A stretch of DNA of 64,000 nt from positions 304,392 to 368,391 of the forward strand of contig JAHLKC010000024.1 in NCBI GenBank assembly GCA_025449115.1, written 5' to 3'. The notes below the pieces were generated by a model. That model did no database searches. It worked only from the letters and a program-made list of their open reading frames with translations, and was not told where the DNA came from. Within the stretch, counting starts at the first letter, position 1. Each line of letters opens with the position of its first letter. The stretch is from Chytridium lagenaria (Eukaryota; Chytridiomycota; Chytridiomycetes; Chytridiales; Chytridiaceae). Below, piece after piece: positions 24,092 through 35,969 of the stretch. Both the position numbers and the translations under genes were made by a program.

Positions 24092-24970
24092 TTGTTGTCA
24101 TGTGTGTGTGTGTGGTTAAAATGGGGTTTGTGTACTCAATTTCTTCTTTCTTTTTTTGCTTTTATATTGGGATCAGTGCAATCGATCACATCACAACGTA
24201 ACGTATCGTCCATCTTTTGGACCTGATTTGTCCACTCTCTCGCGTTCGACCCATTATACCCGTTCGCGGAGAACTTTGCAAGCATGTCGAGGTAGACCCT
24301 CTTTTTCAATCCTCCCTCTCCTCACTCACATCACTCAAGTGTTTCGATCTCATCGCCTGGATGACCAATACCTCTCACCGTGGACCTACCTTCCCGTGCC
24401 CTATATGTAGCGTCGATTTGACGATCACTGCGATACGCCTTGATTTATGGTATTTGAGCCTCTTGAATATGGTTACGGCTGCGCGGGTGCAAGTTGGGGA
24501 TGATGGACGTTTATGTGGTGTCGTGATGAGGTTTGTGGAGGGTGTTTTTTTTTTTTTGGTGTTTGCAGTGCTCGTTTTTGATGATTTTTTTTTTTAGAAA
24601 GATGAAACGAGGGGATAGGGGATGATGAGAGGAAGAGGAAGAGGATAGAGGAGGATTTCGAATTGATGAGATGGTGAAGGGTTTGGGAAGTAGCGAAGGA
24701 TGGGTTCGGGGTGACATGGATGTGAGGGGTGGGATGGGGGAACGAAGGGTGGAGTCGGGGTTTGCGTCACAGGTGGATTTGACTGAGGATGAGATAGTGT
24801 TTGTCGAAGAATCTGGTGAAGCGGCGAAACCACCTTTGACGGCGTCTGTTTTGGAAGCGTTTCAAGTTGATGCGATACGGGGTGGTGGAGCACTGGATAT
24901 GAAGCAGGTGATAGATTTGACGGTGGATGAGAAGTATCTGGTGGATGTGTTGGATGATGAATGGATGTAG
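22457..24970 (+). CDS. PIAS/SIZ-type SUMO E3 ligase (SP-RING) with C-terminal SIMs
   Basis: Start MWRTPPPQPPG (ATG 22457) with an intron to about 22628. A long Pro/Ser/His/Gln-rich region follows, then conserved-looking helices (FLEKCNVFINDPYRFREPIP, LQALILVLLERIQSQQLP). The SP-RING spans about 24220-24450: LICPLSRVRPIIPVRGELCK, then across an intron (about 24290-24339) HVECFDLIAWM, and GPTFPCPICSVDLT...IRLDLWYL. The CPLS, CKH, CFD and CPIC spacing is diagnostic of Siz/PIAS ligases, which bind Ubc9~SUMO. The C terminus has two SUMO-interacting motifs, VDLTEDEIVFV and VIDLTVDEKYLVDVL, each flanked by acids, ending DDEWM. Frame changes occur between 22650 and 22870 and near 23900, and a 30-T run at 24061-24090 lies in an intron. 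No PINIT or SAP domain was recognised, so the exact subtype is open. Confidence 0.8.
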
Positions 24971-26521
24971 ATTTTTTTCAATTTGTCTTTAGTCGAGAAG
25001 AATAGATTGGGTTCGCATGATGTTTTATAATCATTAATTGTTGCCGCATTTTTATTTACGTGGGTTTGGTGTGTTTAGAGGGTAGCAAAGGTGTAGGAAA
25101 CCCATGCGTTTTGCATTTGAGGATCAACCCAATCTCATCAGGAGGCGACCTACCCGCATGCACAACCAGGAAAGTCCCGACAGCGACGAGAGCATTACTG
25201 GGGACTCTAAAATCGCATCTCGTCGCGCCCATCTTTCACCTCAAAGGGATCCCAGCCAGGTTCATAAGGCCACAAATGTGCAACCGGTCATTACGTACAC
25301 TTTGTGGCGGGTTCTTTCGGTACACCACCGTCAGGTCATACTGCAGGGTGTTCAATAGCAGCAACCAGGACGGTAATTGCACCCAACGCAAATGCTTTGT
25401 CGGTTTTACCAGCGTCTGTGTGGTCGGGGTTGATGGCACCATCAGCTAAAGCTACAAGGCACACCATCGCTACTTTGGATATCTACACTGAGCTCCGTAT
25501 CCTGCAAAAGAAGGATACCCTTCAAGTTGGTGACTTCTATTGATCGCGTATTGGCTGGATACTTTTCCAGCGAAATCTGGGACGCAGTAACAACATTGAC
25601 ACCACTTCATATGGTTACGTTTGACGCTGAGAGTGGTTCTAAACTCAAGCGTCGAATGGTCGTGGATGAAGGATCGCTCAATGGGACCGAGGAGGTGGTG
25701 GATGAGTCGAAAGTTCTAGGATCTCGCTAGTTGAAGCGCGGCTTTTAAGAATTTTAAAAGCATAACATGATTTTTTACCCGCACAAACAAAGCGTTCAAG
25801 ATGGAGAACGTTATTACCATTCTTAGAAAGCTGCAGCTTCTTACGAATACGCATAACGTGTTTTTGTACTGAGGGAACCATATATGCAGCTGGACGATAA
25901 CGCTCCCATGGTTTTTCAACATCATGTCACGACTCGTTTCAAGGCGTCAAAATTCCCTTTAGCATATTATTTCCCACATTCCCAACCCATCTCCGGGTTT
26001 TCGTACCCGTTCGTCGTCACCTAATATTTGCCTCAAAATTCAACACCAACCGCTGGCGTTATCGACGCAACCGATGCAGATTCGCGTACTGCTGCTCCGT
26101 TTGTGACTCCAATCACTCTGCTGCAAAAGCTCATGGCGGTGAAAGCCAGAGTGACGGAGGAAAAGACCGCCAATTGACAGAAGACAGGGGGAACTGCGCC
26201 AACATGTCAAAGTAGACCGTGGCAGCCACTTTTAAAATTGGGGATAGATCTTACGCTCCCCAAAGTGGGCAACAATAAGTTTACTTTTATCAACAAGCCA
26301 ATATCGCCCTCGGTGTACTCTCTATTGTCCATGATGAATAACAAAAGATTATTTTAAATAAATAATTATAAATATTATTATGGGCGGTCTTTTAAAATAA
26401 AACAAGGATATATTCATATTTCAACCAATGATAATTTGCCTTTATCTATCATGCCAGAACATCTTATACTTGATTAATAATATGATGTAGTCCATATATT
26501 TTAATTATATATATAGGCAGG
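24971..26521. other. Gene-poor stretch with short decayed-looking frames
   Basis: Short open frames on both strands (for example 25104-25358, 25527-25730 plus; 25678-25881 minus) overlap each other and show no recognisable motif. AT-rich sequence (26340-26520) leads into the transposon. It may be a decayed gene, but nothing can be named. Confidence 0.4.
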
Positions 26522-27241
26522 TACAGTGCGTGACACCAAAGATAGGTACGAAAATTTCGACCCCAATATGCCCATATCTCCTCCAGGAAGCATTTCCGAC
26601 CCCAATCTTCTAAGGGGTCTTGTGGGGGGTATGAAAACGGACATATTAGGGGGCGGCAAAAAATCTCTACTAATTGAAAAATTTTCATCTTTGATTTTCT
26701 TGATATTTTGTTAAGAAAACATATGGCTGGGAGTGCAATGGTGCTATTTGCACATCTTGTAATGCCAGCCAACGCATCATAACAACAACAAAACAAAATG
26801 TGTAACATTTTTTTCAGAAAAAAATTTACTTTTTTTTTTCAAAAATTATTTTGAAATTTTTATGAGATTTCTTACCGTTCAAAGATATGGCGGGAAAACA
26901 CTATGAAATAACATCCCACAGTGTACATTTCGTAGCATTCCCCTCGTTCTCAGCTTCCGTTTGATACCAATATGAAAATTTTCATAATTTTTATATATAT
27001 ATTGGGCGGCAAATATTTCTGAAGGTCATTAATTAAAAATTTTCACAATTAATAAACTTTGAGGCTGTATAAAAGATGACCCAGACATGATAGAGAGAAA
27101 AGCTCTCAGCCATTTGATGCGGGGAAGCGAGGAGAATAGCGTAACAGAGAGCTTTTTACACGTTATGTAAGCGTCGACAGTGAGTATAAAGTTTAGACCT
27201 CTTAATTATTTTCGTACCTATCTTTGGTGTCACGCACTGTA
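26522..27241. mobile_element. Tc1/mariner-like MITE with 32-bp terminal inverted repeats
   Basis: Perfect inverted termini begin CAGTGCGTGACACC on the left (26524) and end GGTGTCACGCACTG on the right (27239). They match for 32 bp and are bounded by TA on both sides (26522-26523 and 27240-27241), the target duplication of Tc1/mariner/pogo elements. The interior is 716 bp long including the repeats and AT-rich, with no transposase frame, so the element is non-autonomous. The CAGTG start and TA target site are the family basis. No second copy is seen in the window. Confidence 0.88.
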
Positions 27242-27561
27242 ATAGTATTAATACTACTACTATTATTATTAATATATGGTATGTATAAATTGGCCAATAA
27301 GAACGCAATGGTATGAGAATAATGCATAATTAAATTTTTATTCTTTTATTTCTTTATTTATTTTATTTATTTATTCTAATAATGAAATAGAGAAGCCCTA
27401 TACACCTGTGACATCTCCAATTGTAAATATTATAATCAGGTTAGTGCATGCAAAAGTATTTTATTATTATTTATTATTATTACTATTAATAGTTTAATTG
27501 ATAATAACTAAATTAATTAATGAAGCAAATCCATTAGCATCATCATTCATCATCATCATCT
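27242..27561. other. AT-rich upstream region of HMG-CoA reductase gene
   Basis: Strongly AT-rich (TTATT/AATTA tracts) between the MITE and the reductase start. It presumably holds the promoter, but no defined motif is visible. Confidence 0.4.
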
Positions 27562-29990
27562 ATGGATCTCACATCGACCACCTCCTCCTCCTCTCCCATC
27601 GTCCCCATCATCATCCCATCATCAACAGTAACTACTCCTCCTTCATCTGCCACAGGATCAACCACTGCAACAATAACAACAACAACAACAACAGCATCAG
27701 CCTTCCCTCCATTACCTCCCGCGTCCGACGTCAACCACCCCTCCTTTTGGTCCGGATTCCACAAAAAGGCTCTCAAGGAGCGTCAAAACCAACTTCGTCT
27801 CTTCTTTCCTGACCTCTACTCTTCCCCCTCTGCAGCAACCACCACCACCACCACCGCATCTTCCTCCTCTTCTTCAACACCCGAACTCAAGTCCCCACCC
27901 CCAGACGCTGCCAACCATGTCACTTTCCATCGCTCACCTTCAACATCCCCTACCCGAGCCGCTCATCGTGTCAATGGCAATGACTTTATCCCTTCAAACA
28001 ATCCTGCTTCTTCAAGATCAACCGATTCCCTCGTCTCTTTGGCTTCTACATCTCTTCCTTCCCCTGTCCCTCAACCCTTGAGTGTTCACAGGGCGTTGGG
28101 AGGGTTAAAGAGGGTTCATGGTTCCACTGCCTCTCTGGCCGCCTTGGATGTCGGCGGTGCCGTCGACGAGCCCTTTCCCATTCGTGGTCTCGACGAACAG
28201 ATTGCTAATAATATGATTGAAAATTGCGTTGGGTGAGTTTTAGTATTTTTTTGTTTTTGTTTTCCCTGATTCCTGCAAAGCAGGTTTAACCCGTCCCGTT
28301 GGGGTAGTATGTGAGGTTAATCTAGTATTAATGAAACACTTTCGCGAAGCGGGTCTATATTATCGAAAAAGTATAACTGATATCTCGCCCGTAGGGTTAC
28401 CAATAATAACATATACTTTTTATCTTTAACACCAATAATAACCCACTGACTTTTTTTTCTATTTTCACTCTTTCCTTTCCCTCTACCTCATCATCGAAAT
28501 AGAACACTGGGAGTCCCGTTGGTCTCGCACTCAACTTTGTAATCAACAATGTCCCCACCGTCATCCCCATGGCCGTTGAAGAACCCTCTGTCGTTGCTGC
28601 CGTCTCGGGCGCTGCAAAGACTTTTTCCAACCCACGGCGGTTTCAAAGCCACCACCTCTGAGCGCAACATCATCTTTGCCCAAGTTGTACTCAACGACGT
28701 TATTGACGTGCTCAATGCCGCTGAAACCTTGCGTGCCTCAAAGACGGATCTCATTAACCTCGCCAACACGTTTGTGCCGGGTATGGTTGCTCGCGGTGGA
28801 GGCGTGGTCAACATGACCGTGAGGACACCCAAACGCAACTTGACCAACACGGCGTCAAAAGGAATGACGGCGTGGGGGGCACGAAAGGACATGAATGCCG
28901 TCTCGGCTCTCGGCGCTGGCGCCATCGACTCTGAGGCTGCTGGAAAGGTTGTTGTGCCACTCGACGAGCTCCTCCCTCCACCTACGGGTACCGACACCTC
29001 ACGATGGCTTGTCGTCCATTTCCATCTTGACGTGTGTGACGCTATGGGCGCCAACGCTGCTAGCACCGTTGCGGAAGGCGTTGCCACTACTCTTGCCTCC
29101 ATGGTCCGCGGCACAGGTCCCAATGGTCACGCTCGTCTTGGTCTCCGTATCGTTTCCAACCTCTGTGTTGAACGTCTTGCACGCGCAACGTTCCGCATCC
29201 CCGTCCCGGCGTTGGGGTACAAGTCTATTCCTGGCAAGACGGTGGCTGGACGTATTATTGAGGCGACACAGTGGGCTTCTGATGATCCGTTCCGTGCAGC
29301 GACGCATAATAAGGGTATCATGAATGGTATTGATGCGGTTGCTGTCGCCACGGGACAGGATTGGAGGGCGATTGAGGCTTCTGCGCATGCTTGGGCGTCG
29401 GTTTCGGCTTACACTTGTGTTGGGGATGATGAGAACCCGACTGGGTTTTTCAGGGAGGGAGAGTTTGATGGGGAGTCGACTTTGCCGTCGCAGTTTGGTT
29501 ATCGCCCTTTGACGAGGTACTGGGTTGATAGAGATGTTGGGACGTTGTATGACCCTACTGATGCGTCAGGGAAGGGGTTGTATTTCTGTGGGGAGCTTGA
29601 GCTGCCTATCTCTGTGGGGACCAGGGAGGTGTGTTGAAGACGAACCCTGCTTTCAATTACACGTTGGGGATGATGGATTACCCTGATTCCAAGCAGCTTG
29701 GATGGATGGTTGCTGTGGGGTTGGCGCGGAATTTTGCAGCGTTGTGGGCGCTGTCGACTGAAGGGATTCAGAGGGGACATATGAGCTTGCATGCGAGGAA
29801 GATTGCGATTGCGGCGGGTGCGCCACCGCATGCTATTAATGAGTGTGTGTCTTGTATGGTAGAGAGCCAGCGGAGTAATGTGGGGGTTGCGAGAGAGTAC
29901 CTGCAGGCGCATGAGTTGCACTCTGAGTTGACGGGGCTTGGGGGTATCCTGATGATGAGCATCTCAAGGAGGTGAGAGGGGAAAGCGCCT
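27562..29990 (+). CDS. Class II-type HMG-CoA reductase
   Basis: ATG 27562 opens a Ser/Thr-rich leader, then NHPSFWSGFHKKALKERQNQ and LDEQIANNMIENCVG, which carries the catalytic Glu. The intron runs 28233-28502. The catalytic core follows: ALNFVINNVPTVIPMAVEEP, SVVAAVSGAAK, VARGGGVVNMTVRT, VHFHLDVCDAMGANAAST (dinucleotide-site motif), HNKGIMNGIDAVAVATGQDW (catalytic Lys and Asp), LELPISVGT, and IQRGHMSLHARKIA (catalytic His). The DAMGANxxST and NKGIMNGI wording is that of class II (bacterial Pseudomonas mevalonii/MvaE) enzymes rather than the membrane class I enzyme usual in fungi. No transmembrane helices are present, so a soluble enzyme is expected. One-base breaks lie near 28516, 28630 and 29626 (GGG for GGGG), in otherwise perfect sequence. 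Transfer from bacteria is possible but not shown here. Confidence 0.85.
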
Positions 29991-31322
29991 TCGACGTTTT
30001 ATTTTGAGGAGAGAAGGGAGGTTGGAAGGGAGGGTGAGGAGCGCGTGACATTGAAAATTGCGTTTCAGACGTTGGGTGCCAAGCCTGTGCATATGGCGCT
30101 TGTGCCTGGTGGTGGAGGGTAGTGGGGTTGTTTGGGAACGTGGACATGAATGGATAGAGTCGACTTTTCGTTGGTGGATCCGATAGAGATTTCCACGTTG
30201 ACGCCAAAGATGATGGGGGAGGTGAGACGGAATGGGGTGCTTGCGAGAAAGTTGAAGGTGTTGAGCACGTTGTTGAATGTGGTGGTGAGACGGTTGATGG
30301 CGGTTTATCCTGTGGAGATGAGACGGTTCATGAGGTTGATTGTGGGGACGGTGGTGGGGAGGGAGGGGGTTGCGAGACAGCATCATCATCGATTGGGAGG
30401 GGTTGGAAACCGTCACCGCTTTCGTTTGAGGGTGGTACAGCGGGGGGAACAACACCGGCGTTGTTGCAGGTAGGGAGACCGTTGGTGTCGGTGCTTTGGC
30501 AGGTGTTTGAGTTGAGGGCTCTGCAGTGGGTTGGGTATGAACTGCTTGCACATGCTTGGTGCGCAGTTGGATGTGATTTTAGCGATTATTGATATTCTTG
30601 CGCCGATGGTGAAGACGGTGGTGAAGACGACGTTGACGGTTCCAACGCCGCATGCGGGACATGGTGAGGATACGGATGATAGTGATGGGATTGAGATGAA
30701 GAAGACGGGGGGGTTTGTGGTGCCTGCGCAAGTTAAGGCGATTATGGCGGCGCTTGTGAGACAGTTTCAGGTGTCGGTTTTTTGTTGTGTGATCCGTCGA
30801 CGCTTGATTCGAGTCTTTTAGGGGGGAGGGGAGGGGAGTTGAGATATTGTGAGCGCTTGGAGCTCGAATGGAGTGGGAGCAGACGTTGCGCATGATTTGA
30901 GCCCGAGTCGACTTGGACGGAATGTGGGGTTGAGTGTGTTGGGGAAGGACATTAGCGGCTGGGGATGGAGGTGTGGTGAATGGATTTTTGGTGTGGCTGG
31001 AGAGAGGTTGAGTGGGAATCGGGTTGGATTAGATGGGGGATGAGTTTTGTGGATGAGAGGATTGAGAGGAGGTGTGGGAGACGAGAGGGGGATGATGAGG
31101 GTGCTGTGAGGAGGTGGTTGGATGGGGTTGCTCTTTTGGAGATGTTTAGGAAGAGGTTGGGGAGTTTGTGGGAGGGGTTGCTGGTGGGGAGATGCCTGGA
31201 GGTGTGTTTGAGGAGGATGGGAGGGGGCTTGGAGGGTTGGATGAGTTGTTTGGACCGAGGACTTTGGAGAAGGTGACGGCTTTGTATAGGGAGTATTATG
31301 GGGTGACGGGGTTGTATGTTTA
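29991..31322 (+). pseudogene. Frame-broken coding-like stretch after the reductase
   Basis: The plus strand keeps a coding-like G-rich composition. Pieces such as KAPSTFYFEERREVGREGEE, RVTLKIAFQTLGAKPVHMAL, VRRNGVLARKLKVLSTLLNV, LDVILAIIDILAPMVKTVVK and DSDGIEMKKTGGFVVPAQVK appear in changing frames with several stops. It may be a C-terminal extension of the reductase with many indels, or a second gene. The first pieces follow directly on the reductase core, which favours an extension. No family is recognised. Confidence 0.35.
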
Positions 31323-33740
31323 GTTGGGGGATGGATGGTGGGTGCGCTTGTGGACATGGTTGGGGGTGGGATGGGGATGGTCTTGATGGGCGGTGGTGTT
31401 GTTTTTCGCACCTTTTTTTTTTTTTTTTCTCTTTCTTTTTTTATAATGGTTTTGTTTTTCTTGAAGTTTTCCTCATGGTGTTTGACATCTTATGTGTTTG
31501 CTTTACGTGTTTGTTTTTTTTTTCTTTTTTTTTTTTTTTCTTTGTTTTTCGATATCTGGTTTCGGAAGAAGCTGACCAAGTCAGCGTTTCTTTTTTTCTT
31601 TTTTCTTTTTCTTTTTCATTTGAATTTTTTGTTAGGGATCTCTTTTCTTTTAACATTTTTGGAATTTGTGTTTTCCTTTTTTACTTTTGAGTTTTTCTGA
31701 TTTTATTTGATAAGGATGTTTGTCCTTTCTTTTTTTCTATAGACTGATGACATTTGTTGTTGTTGTTTTGTTTGTCTTGGGGGTGGGACTAGTATACTAA
31801 ATGAAGGGATTAAAAACGCTAGATGATTATGCGTGTATTATTTTTTTTTGATGATTAATTATGCGTGTATTATTTTTTTTGGTTGAGGATTTCAATGTAT
31901 GGGTGGAAAGTTCTTTGGGTTTTTGACGATTGGGGCGATTGGGGGTTCAAGGCATAATGTAGGAATAGAATGCTATACACTTAGTAACAAACAGGGCGTA
32001 ATTAACAGAAAGTCGGCGGTTCTATGTTGTTTCATATAAGATAGTGGATATAGGCGTCGCGCTTCTTTTTCTTCCTTGATAATGATATTGGGATGGTTAA
32101 AAGTGAGAAAATGAAAATAGGTGGTGTTTAATAATGCTTTGTTTTGGGCCAGACCTTGAAAGAATGGTCGATTGCTGTCGCTTGCTCTGACGGTATTGCT
32201 CTAACTGAAACAACGTGAGGAAACCATTCATGTGGTGAGGTAGGCCTTCACTCTGACGCGACGGAGGGGTCATGGCGTCCTGTGAGACTGAAGGACAAGA
32301 AAAGGAGGCCGAGCATGTTCAAGCGGATTTATGGGCGGATAGGAGGGCGGTGAAGGTATATATGGGATGAGCGGTTATGAGTTGATGTTTGGGCAGAGTG
32401 CGGGGTAAAGTTCATGCGGTTGATTTTTTGAACGTTGAGGCAAATAAATGAGGTTTGGGACGAGTATTTTATGATGTGAGAGTCTGGTTTTCAAGATTAC
32501 GTTGCTTACAGGGTCATGGCTTGATGGGGTTTTGTGTTTTGTATAGTTTAGGTGTGTTTTGCGTGTTGGAAGGGACGGGTGTGTGGATGAATCTCGTTGA
32601 GGGTGATCTGCCGGGCTTTAATTTCATTTATTGCATTTTCGCTTCTTTTATTTCTTTTATTGTATGTCTTTTACTTATATTATTGTACTAGTCCTGGTTG
32701 TGTTGTTTTATTTATTTGATTTAGTTGATTTAATTTATTTAGTGTTAGTCTAGGAATTTTTTTTGCCTCATTAAATTTTTGGCAGAGGAACTGAAATTCA
32801 ACTTTTATATCCTTGAAACCCACATGTGGGTTACTGTAGGTAGCGGTCAAAAATTGAGGATTGTTGAGAGTTTGGGGGATAGGGAAATGGGAAGCGGGAA
32901 GGGGGATGGGCCAAGGGGACAAGGGAACATATAGGCAGTGCGGAGGGAGAATACCAGTGGTGTGGCCGCTCGAAAACTGACAATCAGCTTGTCTGATGCT
33001 GTTGTTTATCTAAAATTAAAAAATAAATAGAAAATGGATCCTTCGACTATAACACTCACCTGTGTCGCTGGAGGAATTGGTTTGGGGCCCTTTCCCCATT
33101 TTTTTTCATTGTTAACCCCAGCAAATTAACCCATTCTCATCTCCAACAGTTTTTGAGGTGTATTGGTGGAAACCTGAAATGCACCGTGGTCATCATACAC
33201 TTTGTCTCTGTTTTAAAGTGGCTTGATCAGAAGCCTGGCCATGTGGGTCTTTCTTTGGATAGCGGCCAAAGATGTTTTGGTTATACTTAAGTGTATTATG
33301 AAAAAGAACAAAGAAATAAATAAATAAAAAAGACAGATAGTGCTAAGTGAATGAAAAAGCAATAAATAAATTCTCAGGCTTAAGAGATTTAAAAAAATTT
33401 GATGCCAAGAAATGGCTAAACCAATCAAACAAGGGACATTATTCCAAAAATGATGCCAATTTCATTTGATGTTGCTCATTGGTGTCATTAACGTCAAGGC
33501 CGTAGTTTTGTATAGAACATTGAGTTCATTTCCCTCATCATTTAACCCTAACCCTTAACCCTCGCCGCCTGTCTATATCTCTGTCTCTCTCTTTCTCACC
33601 CCATCCCCTTATCTCTCCCTCTTCCACCCCCATCCATCTCCACGTCAGTCTCCTCTACCTCCCCTTGTTAACATCTAACTCCATGCTTACATTGCATTAT
33701 TCATCTTCTGTTACAAACCAACTCCTTCTCCTCTTTCATT
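31323..33740. other. Gene-poor region with T-rich tracts
   Basis: Contains long T-rich tracts (31411-31690), a near-duplicate ATTATGCGTGTATTATTTTT at about 31826 and 31857, and a CCCTAACCCTTAACCCT-like stretch at 33545-33562. The hydrophobic open frame at 32455-32691 has no support beyond being open. No gene called. Confidence 0.45.
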
Positions 33741-33744
33741 GCAT

Positions 33745-33965
33745 GTCTTCATCATGATGCCACTCCTCTTCCTCGCGCAGTGCCGCCTCTTGACGCCTCT
33801 CCTCTTTCTCGCGCAGTGCTGCCTCTTGACGCCTCTCCTCTTTCTCGCGCAGTGCCGTCAAGACTCTTGACGCCTCTCCTTTTTTTCACGCAGTGAGGCC
33901 TCTTGACGCCTCTCCTCTCTTTTGCGCCATGCCACCTCTTCCTTGTGCCGCTGTGCTTCATCTCT
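33745..33965. repeat. Tandem repeat of about 36-40 bp, imperfect
   Basis: About five units of a GCCTCTTGACGCCTCTCCTC / TTTCTCGCGCAGTGC pattern follow one another, with units varying by small changes and length differences. It lies outside any gene I can support. The last units drift into unrelated sequence near 33930. Confidence 0.8.
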
Positions 33966-35276
33966 CTCCTCTTCCTTGTGCGTGCCAACACTTGCGCGTC
34001 TTCCTCATGTCAACTCTCTTCCTCTCCAAACAGATGAGTCACATCTTGCTCTCACATCTGTCTCACAAACTGCTCAGCCTGCTGTCGCTGATTTTCAAGA
34101 TTTGCCTGGGGCTTCACAAATGTCCTGTTGGGTTGGATTTAGATATTTCAACCTCATGGTTACTCCTCCTCAGGCGATGCTCAACTCAAAGTTAAAGCTT
34201 CTGCTGAGGTTCTCGTGGGAAACCTACTGTGTCACATGCCATTTCTTCTTGCGCTGTTCCAGGCGTTGTTGGCTACTCTTAGGAGATGGGTGCTATAATA
34301 AACTGCAATCATGTTTGCCCTTGAAGGAAAGAATTCTCAGTGTTCTACCAAACCTCATGCAGGTAAATACGTTCTTACTGCAGACGACTACATTCTGCTT
34401 CCTGCTAACGTGTCAATTGTTCCACTTTATTTAACTGTTGCCAAAATGTAAGTCGAGAATGGTTAGACAAACCTGATGATATATGGAGTTGTTTGGCTTC
34501 TACAATAATCATTTGTATTATAATCATCAGTCTAAATAAACTGAAGTTAATACAAATTAACCTACCTTAAGAATTTGGACAATAGAAATCTCTTATGGTT
34601 AACATCTTCAAAAAACTTCCCCTGTCCAAATAGTTCCCACTATCTTTTACAATCATTGATGTTGCTGAATATGGAATGACCGACTGTCATTATTATCAGC
34701 CTGGCATCTTTCCCAAGTTGGCACAAAAAATAGCATAACTCCCTGTAGTTGATGGTTAATATGTGACTACATATATCTTTATGTCTGACAGATGTGATTA
34801 TGAAAATCCGTGACGTTTTGAGAGTACTGAATAGTTAACCTGTTATACGAGTCCATTGATGAAAGGGTTCGCAGCATTCAATAACTTTTTGGAAGAACAG
34901 GAATGTTCCCGACTTTCCAGGAACATCCCCAAGGTCAGAGTATGGTGAACCACTGAACCAACTCTTGAACCCTTTCTCGTTCTTCAGCCAGGATTGTTGA
35001 ATGAAAGGATGGATGTGACTGTCAAAAAAATATAGGTTAGCCGTTACAATAAAACATATTAATGACTAATGCCAAACATACCTGCTTACAAATAATGACA
35101 TTATGGCAAAATTCCTCAACCCTGTAATAGTCTTAAGAGTTCAGCTGAGCCTGTAATCACAGACCCGGCAGAGTCAATCAGCATTTTCGTGTATCTTGCC
35201 GCCATGCTTGTTTCGTGAGAGCAATCTTCAGCCAGTCTCGGAACTGTAATGGTCTCGATACTTTGGTTCAAATAGC

Positions 35277-35392
35277 GCAGCGTCATGGTTTGCAGCTCAC
35301 TCTGGTTAAGACTTGCAGCGTCATGGTTTGCAGCTCACTCTGGTTAAGACTTGCAGCGTCATGGTTTGCAGCTCACTCTGGTTAAGACTTAT
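35277..35392. repeat. Three tandem copies of a 38-bp unit
   Basis: Unit GCAGCGTCATGGTTTGCAGC plus 18 further bases ending TTAAGACTT is repeated three times with essentially no differences. It sits at the end of the RING-like minus-strand reading. The near identity indicates recent slippage or duplication, or a collapsed/expanded assembly repeat. Confidence 0.88.
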
Positions 35393-35969
35393 CTCATCGG
35401 CAGAGGGTATGAAGGGAACTTCAAACGGTATGCGACAGAAAGGGCACATAGTCATGCTCCTGCATAAGAGCTGTTGTAAGCAGCCTTGATAAATGGCATG
35501 GCTAATGCTGTTGCTTTTTATATAAAAAAAGCCATTAGTATTTATGTCATGGAAATGGCAAAACACTCTGGCTTACGCTTGCTTCAAAGTACAAAAGGTC
35601 TGCAGAGTGCACTTAGGGTGGGGGCATGCCCTTCATGAGAGACTAATTAGTGAAAGGCTGTTAACAATGTGCTTGTTGGAGGGGTGTGAAGCGAGGAGTG
35701 ATGGTTGGTAGTGGAGGAAAGGTGCAGTGGCTGTCACAAGTGTTGCGATGGAAGGTTGTGGATATGATTAGGGAGTATGAAGCGATGAATGGATGTTATG
35801 CTAATTGCTTTCTCTCTCTCCTTCTCCCTCTTTCATGCTCCCATCTTGTATTTCATTTAAACGTATATGCAAATAACCTTCAATCTAATTCCCACAAGCG
35901 CAGCTGTCCTTGGAAGACGTTAGATTTTGTTTAATGAGGGAGGATGGAATCTTGAACATGGTAGAATCC

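Noticed and set aside
28491..29123. Minus-strand open frame of 210 codons
   Set aside because: Overlaps the HMG-CoA reductase catalytic core on the opposite strand; it is a codon-bias shadow.
30818..31411. Minus-strand Pro/Thr/His-rich open frame
   Set aside because: Low-complexity reading of G-rich plus-strand DNA, without start context, introns or motifs.
31335..31700. Hydrophobic Phe/Leu-rich frames suggesting a membrane protein
   Set aside because: They come from T-rich tracts in two frames at once, so they are composition, not a gene.
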